Shown: positions 8,191 to 16,973 of the stretch, in pieces
Layout of the letters: each line of letters begins with the position of its first letter
How positions within the stretch are numbered: the stretch's first letter is position 1
Assembly (NCBI GenBank): GCA_947508055.1
Contig: CANNRR010000018.1
Coordinates: 1-38,157, forward strand
Origin: Burkholderiales bacterium
GTDB lineage: Bacteria > Pseudomonadota > Gammaproteobacteria > Burkholderiales > Burkholderiaceae_C
Length of the DNA: 38,157 nucleotides
Direction: 5' to 3'
The notes under the pieces: model-generated
Database searches by the model: none
What the model saw: the letters and a program-made list of their open reading frames with translations, nothing else
What the model was told of the DNA's origin: nothing
Position numbers and translations under genes: made by a program

Positions 8191-9519
8191 ATGAATTCGA
8201 TAGTCAACTGCACGGACAGCGAGCTACGGATGCGTGCGCTCATTCAAGCAATTCCTGACCTGGTCTGGCTCAAGGACACAGAAGGCGTGTACCTTTCGTG
8301 TAACGCACGATTTGAGCAGTTCTTTGGCGTACTGGAGGGAGCGATCGTCGGCAAGACTGATTACGATTTTGTAGCCAAGGAACTGGCCGACTTTTTCCGC
8401 AAAAACGATCAAGTCGCGATGGCCAAGGGTGGTCCCAGCCGCAACGAAGAATGGGTAACTTTTGCTTCCGACGGACACCGTGAATTGCTGGAGACAACCA
8501 AGACGCCAGTTCGCGATGCGAAGGGGAACGTCATCGGCGTTCTCGGAATTGGCCATGACATTACCGAACGAAACCGTAATGAACTTGCGCTGGTTGAGAG
8601 CGAGGACCGATTTCGCACCGTGTTTGAGATATCCCTGGACGCGATTGTTCTGCACCGAAACGGGAAACTGCTGTTCGTCAATCCGGCAGCGGTTCAGATG
8701 TTTGGTGCCAAGAGCGCCCAGGAGCTGTTGGACAAACCTATTCGGGATCTGATCCATCCGGACTCTTACAAACTTGTGCTGGAACGGGTCAAAGCTGCAA
8801 CTGAGCACGGCATCGCCGGTCCAAGGCTTGAAGAGAAATACATCAAGCTCGACGGAACGGTCTTTGACGTGGAAGCGCAAGGGCAACCGATTTTCCTGTC
8901 GGGTCAACCTGCTGTTTTGGCCACGCTTCGCGACATCACCGAGCGCAAGGCCATGGAAGCAAAAATGCACCAGATGGCATTCTTCGACGCCCTCACAGGA
9001 TTGCCCAACCGGCGCATGCTGGGCGACCGCCTGAGCCAAACCATTGCGGTCAGCAAACGCAGCGGCCTGTACTGTGCGTTGATGTTCTTGGACATGGACA
9101 ACTTCAAACCGCTTAACGACACCTATGGGCATGAAGTGGGCGACTTGCTGCTGATCGAGGTAGCTCGGCGTTTAACAGAATGTCTGCGCGAGGTGGACAC
9201 CGTGGCGCGCTTTGGCGGTGATGAATTTGTGGTGATGCTCAGCGAGTTGGGTGCAGGCAAAACGCTGTCCACCGAACAAGCCGCCGGCGTGGCCGAGAAA
9301 ATTCGCGCCAGTCTGGCCGCGCCCTACCTGTTGACGGTGGCAAGGCAGGAGAACCACGTCACTACCGTCGAGCACCATTGCACCACCAGCATCGGCGTGG
9401 TGGTGTTTGTGAACCACGAAGCCAGCCAGGCCGACATTATGAATTGGGCTGACGCAGCGATGTACCAGGCCAAGGATGCCGGACGCAATGCCGTACGGTT
9501 TTACAACTTGCCCCACTAG
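8191..9519 (+). CDS. PAS-PAS-GGDEF diguanylate cyclase
   Basis: This 442-residue cytoplasmic sensor has no membrane segments. PAS domain 1 covers about residues 15-130 (AIPDLVWLKDTEGVYLSCN, ending GIGHDITERN), PAS domain 2 about 140-255 (ending ATLRDITERK), and the GGDEF domain about 265-440. The active-site motif is intact (GGDEF in ARFGGDEFVVML). An RxxD inhibitory site (REVD) sits exactly five residues before it, so product inhibition by c-di-GMP is expected. The start at 8191 is preferred because AAGGGA lies four bases upstream; an in-frame ATG at 8110 has no comparable site. No EAL domain is attached. The ligand of the PAS domains is unknown. Confidence 0.92.
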   Translation: MNSIVNCTDSELRMRALIQAIPDLVWLKDTEGVYLSCNARFEQFFGVLEGAIVGKTDYDFVAKELADFFRKNDQVAMAKGGPSRNEEWVTFASDGHRELLETTKTPVRDAKGNVIGVLGIGHDITERNRNELALVESEDRFRTVFEISLDAIVLHRNGKLLFVNPAAVQMFGAKSAQELLDKPIRDLIHPDSYKLVLERVKAATEHGIAGPRLEEKYIKLDGTVFDVEAQGQPIFLSGQPAVLATLRDITERKAMEAKMHQMAFFDALTGLPNRRMLGDRLSQTIAVSKRSGLYCALMFLDMDNFKPLNDTYGHEVGDLLLIEVARRLTECLREVDTVARFGGDEFVVMLSELGAGKTLSTEQAAGVAEKIRASLAAPYLLTVARQENHVTTVEHHCTTSIGVVVFVNHEASQADIMNWADAAMYQAKDAGRNAVRFYNLPH

Positions 9520-9636
9520 ACACACGCGTGGCATTGAGTATGCCGAAATATCTCGTCCTGACAGGAGACTGACAAGACCATACGGAGCGACTCCACGATC
9601 AGACCCAGCTGCGGGCATAACCGTCCATAGGGTCGA

Positions 9637-10389
9637 TCAAGTTGGAGGTTGTGTCGCAACCGGCCAACCCCCGGAGAAATCGATGATCGCTCCTGTCATG
9701 AAGGTTCCCTGCATGGTTGCCAAATAGTGGATGAGTTCGCCTATCTCTTCAGGCTGCGCCAGCCGCCCAACCGGCACCGTCTGCTCTATGTACGCCCGAC
9801 CGGCGGCGTCGTCTACGAAACGCGCTTTGGGATAGTACGTTTCGCTATACAAGTAATTCGGTGCGATTGCGTTAACAGGGATGCCGTGGGGTGCGAGCTC
9901 GATGCTGAGTGATTTGATTAGCGCATTGGCACCCGCCCGCGCTATGTCCGGAATTGAGCCGCCGCGCAAAGGGAGCCGATTGCGATTTGATGAAATGAAA
10001 ACAACACGAGCCTTTGCTTGGGCTTTTAGTCTTCGAATAGCGGCTCTTGCAATTTCAAACGGGAACACGACCAGTCGATCCAGCGTCGATTGAAGGCTTT
10101 CGATCTCTGCATCCTCAATAGGTCCATGGATCGGTCGATACGCGTCATTGCTGACCAATACGTCCAACCGATTGCTCACGGCCCAAGCGGATTCGACAAT
10201 CTCTTGCGGCGCTTGATCAGCGAGGACCACTACATCAGGATTGGCGCTTCGATAGTTCTCTTGTGCGGCGGCAGAAATGAATGCGACGTCGTGTACAACA
10301 ACCTGAAACCCGGCTTTGAGAAGGGAATCGACCGCAGGAGGGCCCGCGAATGCGAGCGCATTGGTGATAAGAGCAACAGCCTTCGTCAA
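9637..10389 (-). CDS. Halohydrin dehalogenase-like SDR protein lacking the catalytic Tyr
   Basis: From the TTG at 10389, with GGAG seven bases upstream, this is 250 residues, the size of HheC-type halohydrin dehalogenases. The N-terminus has T9-x4-F14-x-G16 (TNALAFAG), the fingerprint that replaces the NAD-binding glycine motif in those enzymes. LVSND and IAPNYLYSE..YYP also resemble HheC. In the Ser-Tyr-Arg triad, spaced S-x12-Y-x3-R, Ser134 and Arg151 are present but the tyrosine position is Pro147 (codon CCG). Classical dehalogenation/epoxide opening chemistry is therefore doubtful; it may be a pseudoenzyme or use another acid/base. A general SDR annotation would also fit. The hemerythrin gene lies 123 bp upstream on the same strand. 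Confidence 0.75.
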   Translation of the reverse strand: MTKAVALITNALAFAGPPAVDSLLKAGFQVVVHDVAFISAAAQENYRSANPDVVVLADQAPQEIVESAWAVSNRLDVLVSNDAYRPIHGPIEDAEIESLQSTLDRLVVFPFEIARAAIRRLKAQAKARVVFISSNRNRLPLRGGSIPDIARAGANALIKSLSIELAPHGIPVNAIAPNYLYSETYYPKARFVDDAAGRAYIEQTVPVGRLAQPEEIGELIHYLATMQGTFMTGAIIDFSGGWPVATQPPT

Positions 10390-10512
10390 TTCGAGTCTCC
10401 AGTATTGCGCATTGCCTGTACAGACATGGCAATGCAGTCTACACAGAGGCTCTAGGTTGCGAGACCGGTATCTCGGCTCGGGCCCCAAATTTGCGTCCCG
10501 ATACCGGGAAGC

Positions 10513-11226
10513 TTAATCAAACCGGAAACTAGAGTCATCCACTGCGTCAATGACCAGCGCCCCAGCGTTTCGGCAGACATGTGTCCCCCCGGATTTAAGG
10601 TTGATGTCTTGCTGCCGCCCCGCAATGGTCAACCAGACCGATCCGCTCAGGCAACTGATCTTGTGTGCCACCGGTTGTTCCACCCGGAACCTGTCGCCCT
10701 TTGAGAGCTTGATGACCGACCGAGTCGCTGCGGCTGAGGCTCGTTTACGACTGGCAACCAGTGCTTGGTTGTAGCCCATATCACTATGGGCTACATGTCC
10801 AACGGTAAACCGCAAAATGAATTGCATGATTGACCAACCCGGCGCCAGCAACAGGCCTTCTCGAATTTCCTGCCCCTCCTGAAAGCTGTGAAGTTGGTCG
10901 TGCATGCTCGACAGTTCATCGCGCATCGTGCGATGCTCCGCCGCATGGACTTTCAGGTCTTCGTAGCCTATTTCACCCAGTACCCGCTCTTCATAGGAAA
11001 AGTGTGAATGCATCAGATTCGTCAGTTGCTCCAGGGCCGGGCGCAAGACATCGAGGCTTCCCCCGTCGCGCCAATTTTCATAAGCGTTGGTTCCCAGACC
11101 AAATATTGCCCTGTGTTGCGCGTCAATCACAGGATGGTCCACGAAAAGATGATCCCCAAATTCAAGAAGCTTGGAGCGAGAAAGATGCTGAAGCTGCATC
11201 CGACCAAACAGGGCACTGGTATTCAC
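10513..11226 (-). CDS. Bacteriohemerythrin domain fused to DUF2917
   Basis: The GTG at 11226 is preceded by AAGGAG at a six-base distance and is chosen over upstream in-frame starts. This gives 237 residues. Residues about 20-155 form a bacteriohemerythrin with all expected di-iron ligands: His38 (DAQHR), His75 and Glu79 (HFSYE), His94 and His98 (HAAEH), His144 and Asp149 (HVAHSD). Residues about 170-237 (KLSKGDRFRVE, CLSGSVWLTIAG, a Gly-Gly turn) look like the small beta-rich DUF2917 domain, usually a separate protein. Hemerythrins bind oxygen or nitric oxide. The fusion suggests sensing or storage linked to an unknown DUF2917 role. Cytoplasmic; no membrane segment seen. Confidence 0.85.
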   Translation of the reverse strand: MNTSALFGRMQLQHLSRSKLLEFGDHLFVDHPVIDAQHRAIFGLGTNAYENWRDGGSLDVLRPALEQLTNLMHSHFSYEERVLGEIGYEDLKVHAAEHRTMRDELSSMHDQLHSFQEGQEIREGLLLAPGWSIMQFILRFTVGHVAHSDMGYNQALVASRKRASAAATRSVIKLSKGDRFRVEQPVAHKISCLSGSVWLTIAGRQQDINLKSGGTHVCRNAGALVIDAVDDSSFRFD

Positions 11227-11524
11227 TGCAAGCTCCTTGCTATCGATTTTGGTACCACCATTGGGCACCCGTTGATGAAGATCACCGGCCGCGCGTGAGT
11301 TAGTCGGTAACCATGCTGAACGCATGTTGAACAATGGCGGCTGGCATGGAATTTCCCGAAGGAAGTGCGGTCACGGACACAACAGTAGCCCGGCACCCCT
11401 CGCGCCGTCCTTAAAGTGAACCGAAAAGATGCGAATAGTTCGTAATCGCGATTGGCGCGGATATACTGAATTCACAATCGTTGCAGCAGAGTGCTCCGTT
11501 TATCGGCACACATTCAGGGGGTGC

Positions 11525-13108
11525 GTGACTATTATTTACAAAACGGGTGAAATTGAGGTGCGGGCGGAGGCACGCCAACTGCTCATGCACGGCAAGACGG
11601 TACCACTGGGTGCGCGTGCCTTTGATTTGCTGCTGGTCCTGATCGAGAACCGCGACCGAGTCATAGGCAAGGACGAGTTGGTGGCGCTGGTCTGGCCCGG
11701 CTTGGTCGTGGAAGATAGCAACCTGACCGTGCAGGTCTCAACCCTGCGCAAGGTGCTTGGTGCAAACTCAGTAGCTACAGTGCCTGGGCGGGGATACCGC
11801 TTTAGCCTGGAATTGCAAACGACAGCAGTGCCACGCAATCGCAGGGGCAGCGTGACACGCACAGAGCTCACCCTGCCAGACAAGCCGTCGGTCGCCGTCT
11901 TGCCCTTTATCAATCTGAGTGACGACCCGGATCAGGTGTACTTCGTGGACGGAGTAGCCGAGGACATCACCACTGAGCTGTCGCGCTTTCGCGATCTGTT
12001 TGTGATCGCCCGCAACTCGGCGTTCACCTACAAGGGACATACGGTGGATGTGCGTACCGTGTCGCGCGAACTGGGCGTGCGTTATGTTGTGGAAGGCAGC
12101 GTGCGCCGCACTGGGCAGCGTGTGCGCGTCGCGGTGCAGTTGATCAACGCTCAGTCGGGCGAGCACATCTGGGCCGAAAAATACGATCGCGTGCTGGATG
12201 ACATTTTTGACCTGCAGGAGGAGGTTACGCACGCCATCGTCACCGCCATGACGCCGCAGATTCATGCTGCGGAGGACGCGCGCGCGCGCCGCCTTCGTCC
12301 GGATAACCTCAATGCCCACGCGCTGGCCCAACACGGCTGGGCCATCGCCACGGCAGGGGATATGACCTACGACCGTACACCCCGGGACGAGGCGTTTCAG
12401 CGGGCCAGCGAAGCACTCGCCATTGATGCCAACTGTTCTCTGGCCTTGCGCACCATGTCGCTGGTGCACTGGTGGCATGCATATCACAACACCACAAGGT
12501 CAATACCCGGCACCCTGGCGCTTGGGTTGGCTGCCGCCGCCCGCGCCATTGCGCTGGACCCAGGCGACCACCACGCGCGGCGCTGGCGAGGCCTACTGTT
12601 GGTGATGGCACAACAGCCCGACGAAGGCCTGGCCGAGTTGCGACGAGCGCACGAAATTAATCCGAACTGCGCTTTGACGCTGAGTTGGCTCGGCTTATAC
12701 GAAGCCATGCACGGCGATGCGTCCAAGGGCGTGCCATACGCGCTGGAGGGACTGCGCTTGAGTCCGCGCGACCCTGCGCTTGGGACGTTCATGGTGATTC
12801 TGGGTTTCGCCCACTTTACTGTCGGCGACTATGCCGCGGCGGCGGCGGCGGCGCAGGCGGCACTTCGAGAAGCGTCCGGTAGCGCAGTGCCCCAGGTGCT
12901 AGCGGCCATCAGTCGGGTCGGCACAGGACAGATCGAGTCGGCACAAGCAGCTTTCAAGACACTGCAGCAAATCGCGCCGAAGCTGGCCGAAGCGCGGCTG
13001 GCAGGTCAATGGCTGTCCAGCAACACAGACTACCTGCAGCGGGCGCACACGTTCCTGCGAATCGCCGCCGGGCAACTGAAACCATCCGCCGCCGATGCCT
13101 TGCGTTAA
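11525..13108 (+). CDS. Winged-helix / TolB-like / TPR transcriptional regulator
   Basis: This protein is about 527 residues from the GTG at 11525. Residues 5-100 are an OmpR/CadC-type winged helix (GEIEVRAEARQLL, ARAFDLLLVLIENRDRVIGKDEL, VSTLRKVLG, GRGYRF). Residues about 120-260 are the TolB-like segment common in adenylate-cyclase-associated regulators (VAVLPFINLSDDPDQVYFVDGVAEDITTEL is its hallmark region). The remainder is alpha-helical, TPR-like repeats. No membrane segment separates the parts, unlike CadC, so it should sense a cytoplasmic signal or partner. An ATG at 11429 would add 32 unlikely residues; GGGG just upstream of the GTG supports the later start. Near 12837-12860 a GCG-rich run encodes an alanine tract. 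Confidence 0.82.
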   Translation: MTIIYKTGEIEVRAEARQLLMHGKTVPLGARAFDLLLVLIENRDRVIGKDELVALVWPGLVVEDSNLTVQVSTLRKVLGANSVATVPGRGYRFSLELQTTAVPRNRRGSVTRTELTLPDKPSVAVLPFINLSDDPDQVYFVDGVAEDITTELSRFRDLFVIARNSAFTYKGHTVDVRTVSRELGVRYVVEGSVRRTGQRVRVAVQLINAQSGEHIWAEKYDRVLDDIFDLQEEVTHAIVTAMTPQIHAAEDARARRLRPDNLNAHALAQHGWAIATAGDMTYDRTPRDEAFQRASEALAIDANCSLALRTMSLVHWWHAYHNTTRSIPGTLALGLAAAARAIALDPGDHHARRWRGLLLVMAQQPDEGLAELRRAHEINPNCALTLSWLGLYEAMHGDASKGVPYALEGLRLSPRDPALGTFMVILGFAHFTVGDYAAAAAAAQAALREASGSAVPQVLAAISRVGTGQIESAQAAFKTLQQIAPKLAEARLAGQWLSSNTDYLQRAHTFLRIAAGQLKPSAADALR

Positions 13109-13244
13109 CGCAAGCGATTGGTACTTTTCCACTTTTTCCGATGCGATGAAAATCCGATGGAGTATCAGACAACGGAACCGAAATCGTGTTGTAGCCCCCG
13201 TGGAATATGCGCAACATGCTATGCAATTTGCAGCAAACTAGGAT

Positions 13245-15557
13245 TCAATTCTTCGGCTTCCAGCGCTTGAGCAGCAGCGCATTGGTCATCACGCTGACCG
13301 AACTCATGGCCATGGCCGCACCGGCGAGCACGGGGTTCAGGTAGCCAAGGGCTGCCAGCGGAATACCCGCCACGTTGTAGGCAAAGGCCCAGAACAGGTT
13401 CTGTCGGATCTTGGCCACCGTGCGGTCGGAGATGTCCAGCGCTGCGGCCACCAGGGCCAAGTCTCCGCGCATCAGCGTGATGCCCGCTGCGTGCATGGCG
13501 ACATCGGTGCCATTGCCCATGGCCAGACCCACGTCGGCGGCGGCAAGTGCGGGGGCGTCGTTCACACCGTCGCCCACCATGGCGACGACATGGCCCCCAC
13601 GCTTGCCGCTGCGCGTGTGACCTACATCATCGTCGCCTGCCCTGAGTCTGGCCACCAGCGCAGCCTTGTCCCCCGGCAGCACTTCGGCCATGACCTCGCC
13701 CATCTCTGGGTTTAGCCCCAGGCGACGGCCCATGGCTTCTGCTGCACCCCGGTTATCGCCCGAGATCATCACGACGTGGATACCGCGTGCGCGCAAGGCG
13801 GCCAGCGCAACGGACGCGCCGGGCTTGGGCTCGTCGGCAAAGGCCATCAGGGCGAGCAGGACCAGGCCCTGCTCGGTGCGCTCGGCCATGGCGGAAACTG
13901 TGGCGCCTTCGGCTTGCAGGGCTGCCGAGCGACCGGCCAGGGAACCAAGCTGCACGCCCAGCTCAGCCATCCAGCGCAGGCTGCCGATGAGAAAGTGGCG
14001 GGCATCCACGTTGCCATCGGTGCCGCGCCCCGGCACCGCCTGGAGCTGCTGCGGCGCGACGATGGCAATGCCTTGGTCTTGCGCGGCGGCCAGTACGGCG
14101 CGGGCCAGTGGGTGCTCACTGCCGCTTTGCAGGCTGGCGGCGATGCGCAGCAGCTCCCTTGTGCCCTGGGGTTGCCCGGCGGCGTTCGACTGCTGCCCCG
14201 CCGCATCTTGATCATGCGCAACCAGCAACGCGCTCAGGCGCGGCCGACCCAGGGTCAGTGTGCCGGTCTTGTCAAAGGCGACCACATCCACCTTGTGCGC
14301 CAGTTCAAGCGCCTGGGCGTCCTTGATCAGGATGCCATGCTGCGCGGCCACACCCGTGCCCGCCATGATGGCCGCGGGGGTGGCCAACCCCAGCGCACAG
14401 GGGCAGGCGATGACCAGCACCGCCACGGCGTGAATGACGGCGGTCTCAAACGGGTGGCCGGTCAGCCACCAACCTAGCAGCGTGGCCAGTGCCAGCACCA
14501 GTACCACGGGCACAAACACGGCGCTGACCTTGTCCACCAGCCGCTGGATGGGGGCCTTGGCGGCCTGCGCGTCTTCCACCAGGCGGATGATGCGGGCCAG
14601 CACGGTGTCCACGCCCACGGCGGTCACCTGCAACACGACGCGGCCTTCGCCGTTGATGGAGCCGCCGGTCAGCTTGTCTCCTGCGTCCTTGCGCACCGGC
14701 AAGGGCTCGCCAGTGAGCATGGATTCGTCGACCTCGGTGCTTCCCTCTTTCAAGGTGCCATCCACCGGAAAGCGTTCGCCCGGCTTGACGACGATGCTGT
14801 CACCCACCAGCACGTCGGCCACGGGCACGTCCACCTCGCCATCTCTGCCCAACCAGTGGGCAACATCCGGCCGCAGGGCGTGCAGCGCGCGTATGGCGGC
14901 CGTGGTCTGGCGCTTGGCACGCGCCTCCAACCATTTTCCCAGCAAGACCAAGGTAATCACCACCGCCGAGCCTTCAAAGTACAGATGAGCCATGACGCCC
15001 TCGGGAGCGCTCAGCCACAACCAGACCGACAGTGCCCAACCCGCGGTGGTGCCAATCGACACCAGCAAATCCATATTGCCGCTGAGCGACAGCAAGGCGT
15101 GCCAACCGGCCTTGTAGAAGCGCGCGCCCAGAATGAACTGCACCGGCGTTGCCAACAAAAACTGCATCCAGGCCGGCAGCATCCAGTGCTGGCCAAACAG
15201 GTCACCGATCATGGGTAGGGCTAGCGGCGCTGATAGCAACGCGCCCACGGCCACCGGCCCAAAACCGGCCCAGGGCGACACGTCCTCAAGCGCGTCTACC
15301 TGCGCGGGGGTACGCACCTCGTAGCCCGCATCGCGTACGGCCCGTCGCAGAAGGGCCTGCATCTGCTCACTATCGGCATACACAATGCGGGCCGTCTCGG
15401 TGGCCAGGTTGACCGCCGCCTCCTGCACACCCGGCACTTTTTTGAGGGCCCGCTCGACCCGACCAGAGCACGACGCGCAGGTCATGCCGCCAATGGCGAT
15501 GTCCAGGGTGGCAATGGGGGCCGTGGTGGAAGCGGGGATGGAAGTGGCAGGGGTCAT
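13245..15557 (-). CDS. copA: Copper-exporting P1B-type ATPase
   Basis: This 770-residue inner-membrane pump exports Cu(I). In order: an N-terminal metal-binding domain with GMTCASC, about eight membrane spans, the TGEP actuator motif, the ion-binding CPC in [13 protein letters not shown], the phosphorylation motif DKTGTLT, the SEHPLA signature of heavy-metal ATPases, [10 protein letters not shown], and a C-terminal helix with MSSVSV. Only one N-terminal metal-binding domain is present. The ATG at 15557 is selected because upstream in-frame codons would precede the MerR-type promoter at 15565-15595; this places the start almost at the predicted transcription start. It is divergent from copZ-cueR and evidently regulated by CueR. 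Confidence 0.95.
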   Translation of the reverse strand: MTPATSIPASTTAPIATLDIAIGGMTCASCSGRVERALKKVPGVQEAAVNLATETARIVYADSEQMQALLRRAVRDAGYEVRTPAQVDALEDVSPWAGFGPVAVGALLSAPLALPMIGDLFGQHWMLPAWMQFLLATPVQFILGARFYKAGWHALLSLSGNMDLLVSIGTTAGWALSVWLWLSAPEGVMAHLYFEGSAVVITLVLLGKWLEARAKRQTTAAIRALHALRPDVAHWLGRDGEVDVPVADVLVGDSIVVKPGERFPVDGTLKEGSTEVDESMLTGEPLPVRKDAGDKLTGGSINGEGRVVLQVTAVGVDTVLARIIRLVEDAQAAKAPIQRLVDKVSAVFVPVVLVLALATLLGWWLTGHPFETAVIHAVAVLVIACPCALGLATPAAIMAGTGVAAQHGILIKDAQALELAHKVDVVAFDKTGTLTLGRPRLSALLVAHDQDAAGQQSNAAGQPQGTRELLRIAASLQSGSEHPLARAVLAAAQDQGIAIVAPQQLQAVPGRGTDGNVDARHFLIGSLRWMAELGVQLGSLAGRSAALQAEGATVSAMAERTEQGLVLLALMAFADEPKPGASVALAALRARGIHVVMISGDNRGAAEAMGRRLGLNPEMGEVMAEVLPGDKAALVARLRAGDDDVGHTRSGKRGGHVVAMVGDGVNDAPALAAADVGLAMGNGTDVAMHAAGITLMRGDLALVAAALDISDRTVAKIRQNLFWAFAYNVAGIPLAALGYLNPVLAGAAMAMSSVSVMTNALLLKRWKPKN

Positions 15558-15564
15558 GGTGGGT

Positions 15565-15595
15565 AGCGTAAAGCTTCTCACCATGGGAAGGTCAA
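15565..15595 (-). promoter_or_regulatory. CueR-type promoter of copA
   Basis: On the reverse strand, -35 TTGACC (15595-15590) and -10 TACGCT (15570-15565) are separated by 19 bp, the over-long spacer typical of MerR-family activated promoters. The spacer begins TTCCCATGG and contains GAGAAGC, resembling the CCTTCC...GGAAGG copper-regulator dyad. The predicted transcript begins at about 15558. Confidence 0.75.
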
Positions 15596-15624
15596 GCATT
15601 TTGAATACATATCGAAGAATCGGC

Positions 15625-15655
15625 TTGACTTTCCCACCATGGTAAGGTTCACACT
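15625..15655 (+). promoter_or_regulatory. CueR-type promoter of copZ-cueR
   Basis: On the forward strand, -35 TTGACT (15625-15630) and -10 CACACT (15650-15655) again have a 19-bp spacer, which includes TTCCCACCATGGTAAGG. It shares the TTCCC and CATGG core with the divergent copA promoter, so both are probably controlled by the CueR encoded just downstream, giving autoregulation. Confidence 0.72.
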
Positions 15656-15691
15656 GACAGCCTTTCAACACCAAAATCCAAAGGATTCCCC

Positions 15692-15889
15692 ATGAACCAA
15701 ACCTTTACCGTGACCGGCATGACCTGTGGCCACTGCGAGAAAGCCGTCGTGCAAGCGCTTCGGCAGGTGGACCCGCAGGCGCAAGTCAGCATTGACCGCA
15801 CGCAAAACCGCGTTCAGGTGGAGTCGACTCAGTCGCGCGAGGCGCTGGCAAAGGCCATTGCTGAAGAGGGTTATGCAGTCGCTGCCTGA
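15692..15889 (+). CDS. copZ: Copper chaperone
   Basis: This 65-residue single heavy-metal-associated domain starts [15 protein letters not shown], with the Cu(I)-binding pair in MTCGHC (residues 10-15), and ends at EEGYAVAA, the usual length for CopZ. It delivers Cu(I) to CopA and can load the copper-sensing regulator. AAGGA precedes the ATG at a good distance. Its 3' end overlaps the cueR start by 17 bases, so copZ and cueR form one unit transcribed from the MerR-type promoter at 15625-15655. Confidence 0.93.
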   Translation: MNQTFTVTGMTCGHCEKAVVQALRQVDPQAQVSIDRTQNRVQVESTQSREALAKAIAEEGYAVAA

Positions 15890-16313
15890 AGCTGCGGTCG
15901 CCATTGGAGAGGCGGCGCGCCGCTCCGGCGTGTCGGCCAAGATGCTGCGCCACTACGAGTCTTTGGGACTCTTGGGGCAAGTTGTGCGCACCGAGAGCGG
16001 TTACCGTCAGTACACAACGACTGATATCCACACGTTGCGCTTTATTAAGCGCTGCCGCGATCTGGGTTTCTCCATGGCCGAGATTGCTGAGTTGGTAAAC
16101 CTGTGGCAGAACCGCAACCGCGCCAGTGCCAGCGTGAAGCGCATTGCCCAAAAGCATGTAGACGAGCTGAGCACCCGCATCGCGGCCATGCAGGCGATGC
16201 AACGCTCGCTCCACGACCTGCTGCAGCACTGTCATGGCGACGCACGCCCGGACTGTCCGATTTTGGATGACCTGGCGGGAGGCAAGGCAAGGCTACACTG
16301 CGCCCATGATTGA
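15873..16313 (+). CDS. cueR: CueR-like copper-responsive MerR-family activator
   Basis: This 146-residue MerR-family protein has the N-terminal winged helix (IGEAARRSGVSAKMLRHYESLGLL, YRQYTTTDIHTLRFIKRCRDLGFS), a long dimerisation helix, and the C-terminal metal-binding loop C-x7-C (CHGDARPDCPILDDLAGG) that matches CueR and senses monovalent copper or silver. GAAGAGGG precedes the ATG at 15873, which lies inside copZ. It should activate both 19-bp-spacer promoters in the copA-copZ intergenic region. The end overlaps the start of the following Crp/Fnr gene (ATGATTGA), so that gene may be part of the same operon. Confidence 0.9.
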   Translation: MQSLPEAAVAIGEAARRSGVSAKMLRHYESLGLLGQVVRTESGYRQYTTTDIHTLRFIKRCRDLGFSMAEIAELVNLWQNRNRASASVKRIAQKHVDELSTRIAAMQAMQRSLHDLLQHCHGDARPDCPILDDLAGGKARLHCAHD

Positions 16314-16953
16314 CCCCTGTTCGCTGTACCCTGCATTGGCCGATGTGCAACCCGCACTGGCCACGCTGGGGACTATGGCCGGCCCGATAGCGGTGCCGGT
16401 TGGCACGGTACTGTTCGACGAGAACGCGCCCTGCCAGGGTTTTCCGCTGGTGCTCGAGGGTGAGGTTAAGGTGTCGCGCCATTCGAGTGATGGCCGCTCA
16501 CTGGAGTTGTACCGTGTGGTGCCCGGTGAGCTGTGCCTGGCGTCCAGCGCCAGCCTGTTTCGGGGCCAGCCGCTGTCGGCTAACGCCGTTGCCACCAAGC
16601 CCACTACGCTGTTGCTGATTCCTCCGGCCACTTTTCGGCAGTGGTTGGAAGCGCCGGCATTTCGCAACGAGGTTCTGGGGCTGTTTGCCGAGCGCATGGC
16701 AGACCTGACCGGGCTGATAGACGCGGTCGCCTTCCAGAAGCTGGACCAGCGCCTGGCGGCTGCCTTGCTGGGCCGGGGACAGGAGCTGGTGTTGACCCAC
16801 CAGGAGCTGGCCGATGAGTTGGGCACGGTGCGCGAGATCGTTTCGCGCCTGCTGCGCCGCTTTGAGCGAGAAGGCTGGGTGGAGCTGTCGCGCGAGCGCA
16901 TCCAGATCCGTAACAGCGCCGCTTTGCGCGCAGCAGCCGCAGCGGCCTCTTGA
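16306..16953 (+). CDS. Crp/Fnr-family transcriptional regulator
   Basis: This 215-residue protein has a cyclic-nucleotide-binding-like beta-roll (about residues 20-125, including GTVLFDENAPCQGFPLVLEGEVKV) and a C-terminal winged helix with the recognition segment HQELADELGTVREIVSRLLRRFE. The N-terminal cysteine cluster of oxygen-sensing FNR is absent; only scattered cysteines occur (residue 5 and in APCQG and ELCLAS), so an iron-sulfur sensor of the FNR type is not supported. I recall this subfamily being common in betaproteobacteria beside DUF2892 genes, as here. The start overlaps the cueR stop. A perfect TGTGA-N6-TCACA site at 18265-18280 is a candidate target. Confidence 0.88.
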   Translation: MIDPCSLYPALADVQPALATLGTMAGPIAVPVGTVLFDENAPCQGFPLVLEGEVKVSRHSSDGRSLELYRVVPGELCLASSASLFRGQPLSANAVATKPTTLLLIPPATFRQWLEAPAFRNEVLGLFAERMADLTGLIDAVAFQKLDQRLAAALLGRGQELVLTHQELADELGTVREIVSRLLRRFEREGWVELSRERIQIRNSAALRAAAAAAS

Positions 16954-16973
16954 CACAGGACCGGAGATATTTT

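Noticed and set aside
8224..9132. Reverse-strand 302-residue frame opposite the PAS-PAS-GGDEF gene
   Set aside because: The forward strand encodes clear PAS and GGDEF domains; the reverse frame has no recognisable family and is a shadow.
11768..12487. Reverse-strand 239-residue frame opposite the winged-helix regulator
   Set aside because: Low-complexity His/Arg-rich shadow; the forward frame has complete domain structure.
12837..12860. GCG-rich run that might be a microsatellite or phase-variable tract
   Set aside because: It encodes a short alanine run within the TPR region of a regulator; triplet-based so slippage would not shift the frame, and it is common in high-GC genomes.
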